A stretch of 5,630 nt of DNA from Bacteroidota bacterium (GTDB taxonomy: Bacteria > Bacteroidota > Ignavibacteria > UBA10030 > UBA8401), in assembly GCA_025355705.1 (NCBI GenBank), contig JANXZD010000230.1:1-5630 (forward strand), given 5' to 3'. Below, one piece after another: positions 1 to 5,630 of this stretch. The notes under the pieces were generated by a model. That model did not search any database. It was not told where the DNA came from and saw only the letters and a program-made list of their open reading frames with translations. How positions within the stretch are numbered: position 1 is the first letter of the stretch; each line of letters opens with the position of its first letter. The position numbers and the translations under genes were made by a program.

Positions 1-1164
1 CAATCCATAGATCTTGATAAACCCTTCCGCTGCTGTGTGATCGTACGTATCCGCAACAGTATACGTTGCAAGTTTCAAATCATACAATGAGAATGGTGAA
101 GTGCGTCCGGCAATTTCGATATTTCCTTTATACAATTTTAATTTCACAATTCCGGTTACGTTCTTTTGTGTTTCATTAATGAAACCATCCAATGCTTTCT
201 TTAATGGTGTGAACCATAAACCGTTGTAAATAATGTCCGCGTAATCGCTCGCTAATTTGATCTTGTAATGGGTCACTTCTTTGTCCAATGTCAGGCGTTC
301 AAGTTCTCGATGTGCAAAGTGAAGTGTAACAGCAGCAGGGGCTTCGTAGATTTCGCGGGACTTGATTCCAACAAGACGATTCTCTACAAGATCAAGTCGT
401 CCAACTCCGTTTGCACCGGCGATCTCATTTAATTTGTGAATAAGAGAAACACCATCCATTTTTTTTCCGTTCATCCCAACCGGAACACCTGCTTTGAATT
501 CAAGAGTAACATACGTTGGTTTATCCGGTGCATTTTCCGGTGATACTGTTCGTGTATAGGCATCTTGCGGTGCAACTTCCATCGGATCTTCCAGAATGCC
601 GCACTCAATAGCGGTTCCCCAAATATTTTCATCGATAGAGTATGGACTGTCTTTGGTTGCAGCAACAGGAATTCCATGCCGCTGGCAATACTCAACTTCT
701 TCTTCGCGGGATTTAAATTCCCAATTGCGAAGCGGAGCAATAACCTTTAATTCCGGAGCAAGCGCCATTACGGCTACTTCAAAACGAACTTGATCATTTC
801 CTTTTCCCGTACATCCGTGAGCAACCGCAGTGCAGTGTTCACGTTGCGCAACTTCCACAAGTGCTTTTGCAAGCAATGGTCTTCCGATTGCCGTTGCCAT
901 TGGATAGGTATGTTCGTACAGCGCACCCGCTTTTAATGCCGGGAAGATATAATCGTAAACAAATTCTTTTTCAAGATTCTGCATGAATACTTTTTTTGCA
1001 CCGGATTTGTATGCTTTTTCGGGCACTCCGATCAGTTCTTTTTTCTGTCCAAGATTTCCGGTAACGGTAATGATATCCGCATCATATTTTTCTTGAAGCC
1101 ATTTTACGATGACGGATGTATCTAATCCGCCGGAGTACGCAACTGCAATTTTTTGCCTTTTCAT
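1..1164 (-). CDS. argG: Argininosuccinate synthase, 3' end cut by the window edge
   Basis: ArgG is a cytosolic enzyme that condenses citrulline and aspartate, with ATP cleaved to AMP and pyrophosphate, to give argininosuccinate, the penultimate arginine intermediate. The frame is open from an ATG at 1164 to base 1 (388 codons, no stop). The family is about 400 residues, so only roughly the last dozen or so are missing. Visible motifs are the N-type ATP pyrophosphatase loop AYSGGLDTS at residues 9-17, the aspartate/citrulline-binding block GCTGKGNDQVRFE at 117-129 and YSIDENIWG at 175-183. The C-terminal dimerisation region includes IAGRTSPFSLYD near 350-365. The start is supported by AAAGGA 9 nt upstream, the clearest ribosome binding site in the window. 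It begins 21 nt after argR, so the two are very probably co-transcribed. The family is certain from the motifs; argH following to the left is a guess. Confidence 0.97.
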   Translation of the reverse strand, partial: MKRQKIAVAYSGGLDTSVIVKWLQEKYDADIITVTGNLGQKKELIGVPEKAYKSGAKKVFMQNLEKEFVYDYIFPALKAGALYEHTYPMATAIGRPLLAKALVEVAQREHCTAVAHGCTGKGNDQVRFEVAVMALAPELKVIAPLRNWEFKSREEEVEYCQRHGIPVAATKDSPYSIDENIWGTAIECGILEDPMEVAPQDAYTRTVSPENAPDKPTYVTLEFKAGVPVGMNGKKMDGVSLIHKLNEIAGANGVGRLDLVENRLVGIKSREIYEAPAAVTLHFAHRELERLTLDKEVTHYKIKLASDYADIIYNGLWFTPLKKALDGFINETQKNVTGIVKLKLYKGNIEIAGRTSPFSLYDLKLATYTVADTYDHTAAEGFIKIYGL

Positions 1165-1173
1165 GGTAACTGT

Positions 1174-1179
1174 TCCTTT
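1174..1179 (-). promoter_or_regulatory. Ribosome binding site of argG
   Basis: AAAGGA on the minus strand, 9 nt before the argG ATG and inside the 21-nt argR-argG gap. It is the only start in the window with a good purine-rich Shine-Dalgarno match at normal spacing, and it fixes the argG start. Confidence 0.7.
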
Positions 1180-1185
1180 GCGATG

Positions 1186-1629
1186 TTAATTTTCATTAGT
1201 TAATTCTTTTATTATTTTTTCGATCTTGCTAATTTTCTTCACTGATGCGGGCGTTACAAACACTGTATCATCGCCTGCAACTGTTCCAATGATCAAGGGA
1301 TTCATCAATGAATCGATAAATGAAGCGACACCGGAAGCCCGTCCGGGAAGGGTTCTGATCACGACCATCACTTCGTTATGTTCAACACTGAGCACTTCAC
1401 GCCCAACGAACGAAGAGTTTTTCTCTTCGGATTGACCGTTCAAAGAATAACGCAAACCGTCATGCGTATGGATGCGTGCAACTCCAAGTTCTGCCAGATC
1501 GCGAGACAATGTAGCCTGCGTAACGTCAAAGCTTCGTTTTTTTAATAAAGAAACAAGCTCTTCTTGACTTGCCACAGGCTGAGTTTGAATGATCTCTTTT
1601 ATTAAAAAATGTCGTTGTGGTTTATTCAT
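1186..1629 (-). CDS. argR: Arginine repressor ArgR
   Basis: ArgR is a hexameric, arginine-sensing DNA-binding protein that represses arginine biosynthesis genes and in some bacteria activates catabolic ones. The 147-residue length is normal for the family (about 145-160). Residues 1-65 form the winged helix-turn-helix: QEELVSLLKK (22-31), then the recognition helix VTQATLSRDLAELG (36-49), with the conserved SR pair at 42-43 expected to contact DNA. A short linker (66-75) leads to the oligomerisation/arginine-binding domain, which ends in GTVAGDDTVFV (115-125). Asp120 and Asp121 correspond to the aspartates that bind arginine in Escherichia coli ArgR. The gene sits between argF and argG, so its product may repress its own transcript; the target promoter, probably before argC, is outside the window. 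No strong Shine-Dalgarno precedes the ATG. The fold and role are clear; repressor rather than activator function is assumed from the family. Confidence 0.95.
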   Translation of the reverse strand: MNKPQRHFLIKEIIQTQPVASQEELVSLLKKRSFDVTQATLSRDLAELGVARIHTHDGLRYSLNGQSEEKNSSFVGREVLSVEHNEVMVVIRTLPGRASGVASFIDSLMNPLIIGTVAGDDTVFVTPASVKKISKIEKIIKELTNEN

Positions 1630-1693
1630 ATTCTTAATTTCTCAATCGGTATTGCCAAATTTTGCGTACAAGATTAATTATAGATATAGTGTC
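1630..1693. other. argF-argR spacer, possible weak -10 element only
   Basis: This 64-nt gap is the second longest in the operon, after the 73 nt between argC and argJ. On the minus strand it contains a perfect TATAAT (1677-1682), but no TTGACA-like hexamer lies 16-18 nt upstream, where the sequence is the 3' end of argF. I see no convincing terminator stem and no good match to the E. coli ARG box (TGAAT-N4-ATTCA type). It could host a weak promoter giving argR separate expression, but the sequence alone does not show it. Confidence 0.25.
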
Positions 1694-2599
1694 TTACATC
1701 TTTCCGATCAATTTTGCCATGATTGCTTTTTGAATATGTAAACGGTTCTCTGCTTGATCATTAACAACAGATTGCTTTCCATCCAACGCTTCATCGGTAA
1801 TTTCTTCACCACGGTGAGCGGGAAGACAATGCATGACAATGACATCTTTTGTTGCGTGTCGTAATAATGATGAGTTTACCTGGTATTCCCAGAAATCAAA
1901 AATACGTTTAGTTTTTTCTTTCTCTTGTCCCATACTCGTCCAGCTATCGGTATAGACCACGTCTGCTTTGTTCACTGCATTTCTTGGATCGCGAATAATC
2001 TCAATTTTGCTCACTTTCGATTTAATCGCTTTTTCAAAAATTGTTTTATCTGGCTCGTATCCGAAAGGGATTGCCAAAGTAAGATGAATAGGAATAATTG
2101 AAGAGAGTTCAAGCCAAGAATTCACAACATTGTTCCCATCACCAACATAAGCTATTTTAACATGGTCTCTCAATTTGTTATGCTGCCGAATTGTATAAAG
2201 ATCCGCAAGTATTTGACAGGGATGTGAAAGGTCGGAAAGTGCATTGATCACCGGAACGGTTGCATATTTTGCAAGGTCCAGTAATAACTGATGGTCGTAC
2301 ACTCGAGCAACGATCGCATCGTTGAACCGGGAAAGCACGTTGGCAACATCTGCTGCAGATTCGCGAACGCCGAGACCAACTGCATCATCTGTTAAGAAAA
2401 TTGCATTTCCGCCAAGTTGAATGATACCAACTTCAAAAGAAACGCGCGTGCGCAATGATGGTTTTTGGAATATCATCGCAACAGTTTTCCCGGAAAGTGG
2501 CTTAACATCTTTTTGCACTTTCAAAGAATCGGTAAGTGTAAGAAGTTCGAATACTTCTTCTTTTTTTAATTCAGCTATCGATAAAAAGTCTTTGTTCAT
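1694..2599 (-). CDS. argF: Ornithine carbamoyltransferase
   Basis: ArgF transfers the carbamoyl group from carbamoyl phosphate to ornithine, giving citrulline; it is cytosolic and usually a trimer. At 301 residues it is a compact but normal member of the family. The N-terminal carbamoyl-phosphate domain shows SLRTR at 48-52 (often STRTR elsewhere) and HPCQ at 126-129. The ornithine-binding domain shows DGNNV at 154-158, DSWTSMGQE at 218-226 with the SMG loop, and HCLP at 257-260 with the catalytic cysteine at 258. ENRLHIQKA at 284-292 is near the C-terminus. HPCQ, SMG and HCLP together favour true ornithine carbamoyltransferase over aspartate carbamoyltransferase or the acetylornithine and succinylornithine variants. 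The gene begins 17 nt after the argB stop. The only purine-rich stretch, AAATAAAGA, abuts the ATG, so the Shine-Dalgarno is weak and translation may be coupled to argB. Confidence 0.96.
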   Translation of the reverse strand: MNKDFLSIAELKKEEVFELLTLTDSLKVQKDVKPLSGKTVAMIFQKPSLRTRVSFEVGIIQLGGNAIFLTDDAVGLGVRESAADVANVLSRFNDAIVARVYDHQLLLDLAKYATVPVINALSDLSHPCQILADLYTIRQHNKLRDHVKIAYVGDGNNVVNSWLELSSIIPIHLTLAIPFGYEPDKTIFEKAIKSKVSKIEIIRDPRNAVNKADVVYTDSWTSMGQEKEKTKRIFDFWEYQVNSSLLRHATKDVIVMHCLPAHRGEEITDEALDGKQSVVNDQAENRLHIQKAIMAKLIGKM

Positions 2600-2616
2600 T
2601 CTTTATTTGAGATTAT

Positions 2617-3459
2617 TTATAAAACGAGTTCGGTTCCAATTCCTTCGTCCGTAAAAATTTCGAGGAGGAGAGAATGTTTCTTTCTTCCATCAATCATATG
2701 TACTTTCTTTACACCGGCATGCAGTGTAGAGAACGCGGATTTTACTTTTGGGATCATTCCACCGCTGATGATTCCATCTCCGAATAATTCGCGTGCATTT
2801 TGCTCTGTCAATGTCGAAACAAGTTGCTTATTTGCAATAACTCCTTCAACATCGCTCAGATAGACCAATTTTTCAGCTCTAAGCGCAGAAGCAACTGCAG
2901 CGGCGGCCAGGTCCGCATTTACATTGTAGATCGTTCCATCTCTTCCAACACCGAACGGTGCAATGACAGGCATCAGTTTATTGGTGAGGAACATTTGAAG
3001 GAATGGTATATTCACATCAACGATCTGCCCGACTAATCCGATATCTTCTCCGTCCTCAAAATATTTTTCAGCGGTCAAAAGATTGTTATCCACGCCGCTG
3101 ATACCGACCGATTCCCCGTCATTTTGATTGATGAGATTTACGATCTCTTTATTGATCTTTCCTGCAAGCACCATTTGCACGACATCGACCATTTTTTTAT
3201 CTGTGAAACGATGTCCATTCACGAATTGGGTCTCAATACCAAGCTTATATGCGATGTCTGTAATTTCTTTTCCACCGCCGTGAACGATGACAATATTGAT
3301 TCCGATCTTTTTCAATATCGTGACATCTTTGGCAAATCGATGTTTTAATTCGGTTTCAGTCTGTGCTGCTCCGCCGTATTTTACAACGAATGTTTTCCCT
3401 TCATATTTTTGTATGTAAGGGAGTATTTCGATTAAAATTTCTTCTTTTGTTTGTCCCAT
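2617..3459 (-). CDS. argB: Acetylglutamate kinase, predicted arginine-inhibited
   Basis: ArgB phosphorylates N-acetylglutamate with ATP to N-acetylglutamyl 5-phosphate, the usual control step when ArgJ recycles acetyl groups. From the ATG at 3459 the protein has 280 residues. Amino acid kinase motifs in order are KYGG (27-30, with the phosphate-contacting lysine), the glycine-rich HGGG (60-63), NGHRFTD (81-87), VNAD (180-183) and GGMIPK (233-238, second catalytic lysine). The roughly 25 residues before KYGG (EEILIEILPYIQKYEGK) match the extra N-terminal helix of hexameric, arginine-sensitive kinases. The C-terminus HSLLLEIFTDEGIGT (262-276) fits their allosteric-site signature. An in-frame TTG at 3480 would add seven residues (MYLYCFF). 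I prefer the ATG because the added residues look unlike the family, and neither start has a clear Shine-Dalgarno. A 47-nt gap separates it from argJ. Identity is certain; feedback inhibition is inferred. Confidence 0.96.
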   Translation of the reverse strand: MGQTKEEILIEILPYIQKYEGKTFVVKYGGAAQTETELKHRFAKDVTILKKIGINIVIVHGGGKEITDIAYKLGIETQFVNGHRFTDKKMVDVVQMVLAGKINKEIVNLINQNDGESVGISGVDNNLLTAEKYFEDGEDIGLVGQIVDVNIPFLQMFLTNKLMPVIAPFGVGRDGTIYNVNADLAAAAVASALRAEKLVYLSDVEGVIANKQLVSTLTEQNARELFGDGIISGGMIPKVKSAFSTLHAGVKKVHMIDGRKKHSLLLEIFTDEGIGTELVL

Positions 3460-3467
3460 AAAAAAAC

Positions 3468-3497
3468 AGTATAAATACAAGATGTGTAATTTTGCAA
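3468..3497 (-). promoter_or_regulatory. Possible internal promoter before argB
   Basis: On the minus strand TTGCAA (3492-3497), an 18-nt spacer and TATACT (3468-3473) resemble a sigma-70 promoter: 4 of 6 and 5 of 6 consensus bases. The -10 box is only 8 nt from the argB ATG, so a transcript would start at or almost at that ATG and be leaderless. Seven T residues directly precede the ATG. In an AT-rich spacer such a match can arise by chance, and the sigma-70 consensus may not apply if this is a Bacteroidota-type organism. Confidence 0.22.
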
Positions 3498-3506
3498 TTT
3501 TGAAAT

Positions 3507-4724
3507 TTAAGACCTATAACTTGCATTAATTCTAACATACTCAGCCGAAAGGTCGCACGTCCAAAATGTTGCTGAGTGCTTTCCATTATGCAGATCGACA
3601 GTGATTATTATTTCTTTCTGTTGAAGGATCTTTTTTGCTTTTTCTTCTGAAAAATTGATATTGTAATTTTTTCCAAGAATTTTCAGGTCGTCAAAAAATA
3701 TCTCTGTCTTTGCTGGATTGAATGATATTCCCGATCTGCCTGTAGCAGCAAGAATTCTACCCCAATTTGCATCTTCACCATGGATCGCGGTTTTTACAAG
3801 AGGTGAGTTACAGATCGTTCGTCCGGCAATTTCTGCATCTAATTTTGTCTTTGCTCCTGCAACAGTGATCTCAACAAATTTGGTAGCACCTTCACCATCT
3901 TTTACAATCAATTTTGAAAGTACGATCAAAACGTGTTCGAGCGCAGAATAGAATTTCTTGTAATCGGAAGTACCTTCTTTAATCTCTTTGTTTTCAGCTT
4001 TTCCATTTGCAAGAATAATTGACATATCATTTGTGCTCGTATCGCCATCAACGGTAATGCGATTGAATGACATATCATTCGCTTCTTTGAATGCTTTCTT
4101 CAATACCTGATGCGGGATATTTGCATCCGTTGTAACAAATGCGAGCATCGTTGCCATATTCGGTGCGATCATTCCTGAACCTTTTGCAATTCCACCGATG
4201 CGGATCGGAACACCGGAAAGTTCAATTTCAATTGCATATTCTTTCGGGAATGTATCAGTGGTGCAGATTCCCTCAGCAGCATCACTGTTGCCGTCCGTAC
4301 GTAAATGTTTTACCGCTTCATAAATTCCATGGGTCAGTTTATCCATTGGCAAAAACTGTCCGATCACACCGGTAGATGAAACGAGTACTTGCGATTCTTT
4401 GATACCAAGTGCAGAGGCTGTTGTCGCAACAGATTGTTTTGCATTCATCATTCCACGTTCACCGGTGCAAGCATTTGCATTACCGCTATTGATGAGGATA
4501 GCCTGTGTTGTCTTTGATTTTTTCAAATGGAGTTGATCGAGCGTAACACACGCGGCCACAGTTGCACTTTGAGTAAAGACTCCTGCGGAGACCGCCGGGG
4601 TTTCTGAATATATGAGTGTAATATCTTTCTTTGATTTTTTTATACCTGCACGGACACCTGAGGAAAGAAATCCTTGTGCGGCACAGATCCCGCCATCAAT
4701 TTTTTTATATTTTTGTGTTTTCAT
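3507..4724 (-). CDS. argJ: Glutamate N-acetyltransferase / ornithine acetyltransferase
   Basis: ArgJ moves the acetyl group from N-acetylornithine to glutamate, releasing ornithine and renewing N-acetylglutamate; bifunctional members also use acetyl-CoA. The 405-residue length is typical. It is made as a precursor that cleaves itself: KGSGMIAPNMATML (181-194) contains the cleavage site, predicted between Ala191 and Thr192, with Thr192 becoming the N-terminal nucleophile of the beta chain. The STG at 117-119 would form the oxyanion hole. Other family blocks are SGNANACTG (80-88), VDGDTSTND (225-233) and GEDANWGRI (316-324). The C-terminus YVRINASYRS is nearly the usual YVxINAxYxT, with a final serine. 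The ATG at 4724 gives a standard N-terminus (GGICAAQGF) and follows an AT-rich leader with no Shine-Dalgarno. A palindromic repeat lies between it and argC. Whether it also has acetylglutamate synthase activity cannot be told from motifs. Confidence 0.97.
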   Translation of the reverse strand: MKTQKYKKIDGGICAAQGFLSSGVRAGIKKSKKDITLIYSETPAVSAGVFTQSATVAACVTLDQLHLKKSKTTQAILINSGNANACTGERGMMNAKQSVATTASALGIKESQVLVSSTGVIGQFLPMDKLTHGIYEAVKHLRTDGNSDAAEGICTTDTFPKEYAIEIELSGVPIRIGGIAKGSGMIAPNMATMLAFVTTDANIPHQVLKKAFKEANDMSFNRITVDGDTSTNDMSIILANGKAENKEIKEGTSDYKKFYSALEHVLIVLSKLIVKDGEGATKFVEITVAGAKTKLDAEIAGRTICNSPLVKTAIHGEDANWGRILAATGRSGISFNPAKTEIFFDDLKILGKNYNINFSEEKAKKILQQKEIIITVDLHNGKHSATFWTCDLSAEYVRINASYRS

Positions 4725-4742
4725 AATTTATAAATAATTTTA

Positions 4743-4800
4743 TGAGTCATCCTGAGCAAGTCCCGATGATTTATATCGGGGCGCATCGAAGGGTGACTTA
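4743..4800. repeat. Palindromic intergenic repeat at the argC-argJ junction
   Basis: A nested inverted repeat fills most of the 73-nt argC-argJ gap. The outer arms are TGAGTCATCCT (4743-4753) and AGGGTGACTTA (4790-4800). They pair over 11 positions on the plus strand with two G·T wobbles; in the minus-strand transcript those become A·C mismatches, leaving 9 of 11 pairs. The inner hairpin is perfect: CCCGAT (4762-4767), a 7-nt loop, ATCGGG (4775-4780). The right arm contains the argC stop codon (TAA on the minus strand at 4798-4800). No T-run follows the inner stem on the minus strand, so it is not a classical terminator. The TCATCCTGAGC...TCGAAGGGTGA form resembles dispersed palindromic repeats I recall from Ignavibacteria/Bacteroidota genomes. 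Only one copy is in the window, so its repetitive nature is inferred. It could stabilise or attenuate the argC-argJ mRNA. Confidence 0.65.
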
Positions 4801-5630
4801 AATCAAACCAAAAGATTCCTCTAATCCAAACATCAAATTCATATTTTGAACTGCTTGTCCTGCCGCGCCTTTAAAAAGATTATCAATTACTGAATGAAGA
4901 ATGATATGATTGTTCCGTTCATAAACCTTCCATCCAATATCGCAGAAGTTGGTGTATTGAACATGCTTGATTTCCGGAATAGCACTGCCGATTAAACGAA
5001 CGAACGGTGCATTAGAGTAGTGCTTTTTGAATGCCGATTCAATTTGTTCAAATGAAAGATTTTCTTTTGATGTAGCATAGATTGAAGAATAAATTCCACG
5101 TGTAATGGGAATCAAATGCGGTACAAATGTGACTGTAGATCTTCGTCCGCCAAAATCTGTCAGAACAGATTCAATTTCGGGTGTGTGTTGATGTGTGCCA
5201 ACTTTATACGCTTTGACAGATTCATTTACTTCGCTAAACGAGAGATCAACCGATGAGCTTCGTCCGGCACCCGAAACTCCTGAAAGCGAACTAATAATGA
5301 TTCCTGTTGCTTCAATAAGGTTCTCTTTTACCAAAGGGAGAAGGGGAAGCAACGCACTTGTTACATAGCAACCGGGATTTGCGATCAATTGGGCTGTTTG
5401 AATATTTTGTTTATTCCACTCCGGCAATCCATATACTGCGTTGGCGATATATTTCTCAGCCTTATGCTCGTGCTTGTAGTATTTAGTATAGAGCTGAGTA
5501 TCCTGAAGACGAAAATCGCCGCCGAGATCGATTACCTTTTTCTGCGCATCAACCAATGCCGGAACAAAATTCATTGCTTCACCGGAAGGAAGAGCAATAA
5601 AGACAAGATCATCGTTAATTACTTTATCAA
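4798..5630 (-). CDS. argC: N-acetyl-gamma-glutamyl-phosphate reductase, 5' end cut by the window edge
   Basis: ArgC reduces N-acetylglutamyl 5-phosphate to N-acetylglutamate 5-semialdehyde with NADPH. The frame is open to the right edge: 276 whole codons plus two bases are visible. The family is about 340-350 residues, so the N-terminal GxxGxxG NADP-binding segment (about 70 residues) is missing. The ATG at 5574 is internal, because the preceding 18 codons (ending LVFIALPSGEA) match the family. The catalytic cysteine is in NPGCY, codon 5368-5370, followed by VTS where most members have PTS. Downstream come SGVSGAGRS and GTHQHTPEIE, whose second His is the likely catalytic base. The C-terminus GQAVQNMNLMFGL is typical. 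LPSG and LGGDFRL replace the commoner LPHG and LSADFRL, which looks like lineage variation. It is the first visible gene of the operon; the promoter and any ArgR operator probably lie just beyond the right edge. Confidence 0.96.
   Translation of the reverse strand, partial: DKVINDDLVFIALPSGEAMNFVPALVDAQKKVIDLGGDFRLQDTQLYTKYYKHEHKAEKYIANAVYGLPEWNKQNIQTAQLIANPGCYVTSALLPLLPLVKENLIEATGIIISSLSGVSGAGRSSSVDLSFSEVNESVKAYKVGTHQHTPEIESVLTDFGGRRSTVTFVPHLIPITRGIYSSIYATSKENLSFEQIESAFKKHYSNAPFVRLIGSAIPEIKHVQYTNFCDIGWKVYERNNHIILHSVIDNLFKGAAGQAVQNMNLMFGLEESFGLI

Noticed and set aside
471..740. Minus-strand 89-residue frame, and overlapping plus-strand frames at 565-793
   Set aside because: All lie inside the argG coding sequence, which is open and has family motifs throughout; the translations resemble no family and have no start signals.
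2421..3348. Plus-strand frames of 74-78 residues opposite argF and argB
   Set aside because: They are antisense shadows of strongly supported genes, without promoter, ribosome binding site or recognisable motifs.
3401..3586. Minus-strand 61-residue frame across the argJ-argB junction
   Set aside because: It overlaps the 3' end of argJ and the 5' end of argB in another frame, has no ribosome binding site and its sequence looks like an out-of-frame reading.
3718..4375. Plus-strand frames of 77-78 residues opposite argJ
   Set aside because: They are antisense to conserved argJ blocks, including the self-cleavage region, and show no independent coding signal.
4722..4744. CATAA...TTATG imperfect palindrome before argJ, considered as an ArgR operator
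   Set aside because: Only the 5-bp ends match; the TNAAT and ATTNA half-site pattern of known ARG boxes is absent, and AT-rich spacers give such symmetry by chance.
4762..4780. CCCGAT/ATCGGG hairpin considered as a rho-independent terminator after argC
   Set aside because: The stem is only 6 bp and no T-run follows it on the transcribed strand; ending transcription there would also cut off argJ to argG.
5572..5574. ATG at 5574 as the start of a short ArgC
   Set aside because: The 18 codons before it remain open and match the conserved ArgC segment around ALPSG, so the true start lies beyond the right edge.

Overview
The window holds one arginine-biosynthesis operon, entirely on the minus strand, so transcription runs from right to left. 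The gene order is argC (5' end cut off by the right edge), argJ, argB, argF, argR, argG (3' end cut off by the left edge). All six reading frames are intact within the window, and most junctions are short (17 to 73 nt). No stretch over 100 bases lacks a gene, and I see no tRNA, rRNA, CRISPR array or transposase gene.

Together the genes give most of the acetylated (cyclic) arginine pathway. ArgJ makes N-acetylglutamate and/or recycles the acetyl group from N-acetylornithine. ArgB phosphorylates N-acetylglutamate, and ArgC reduces the phosphate to the semialdehyde. An aminotransferase (ArgD) is needed next, but no argD lies between argC and argG. ArgJ then releases ornithine, ArgF carbamoylates it to citrulline, and ArgG condenses citrulline with aspartate. 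ArgH would finish the pathway and probably lies beyond the left edge. ArgR, the arginine-responsive regulator, is encoded inside the operon. ArgB carries the C-terminal signature of arginine-inhibited kinases. Control is therefore probably both transcriptional and by feedback.

The sequence is moderately AT-rich. Most starts lack a clear Shine-Dalgarno sequence; argG is the exception. The order argC-J-B-F-R-G is one I associate with the Chlorobi/Ignavibacteria side of the Bacteroidota-Chlorobiota group. A palindromic TCATCCTGAGC...GAAGGGTGA element between argC and argJ recalls dispersed repeats known from that group. The lineage call is an inference from memory, not proven by this sequence.

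I see no undescribed system here. The point most worth checking is the palindromic repeat, whose outer arm contains the argC stop codon inside an otherwise compact operon. Next are the missing argD, the allosteric signature in ArgB and a possible internal promoter before argB.
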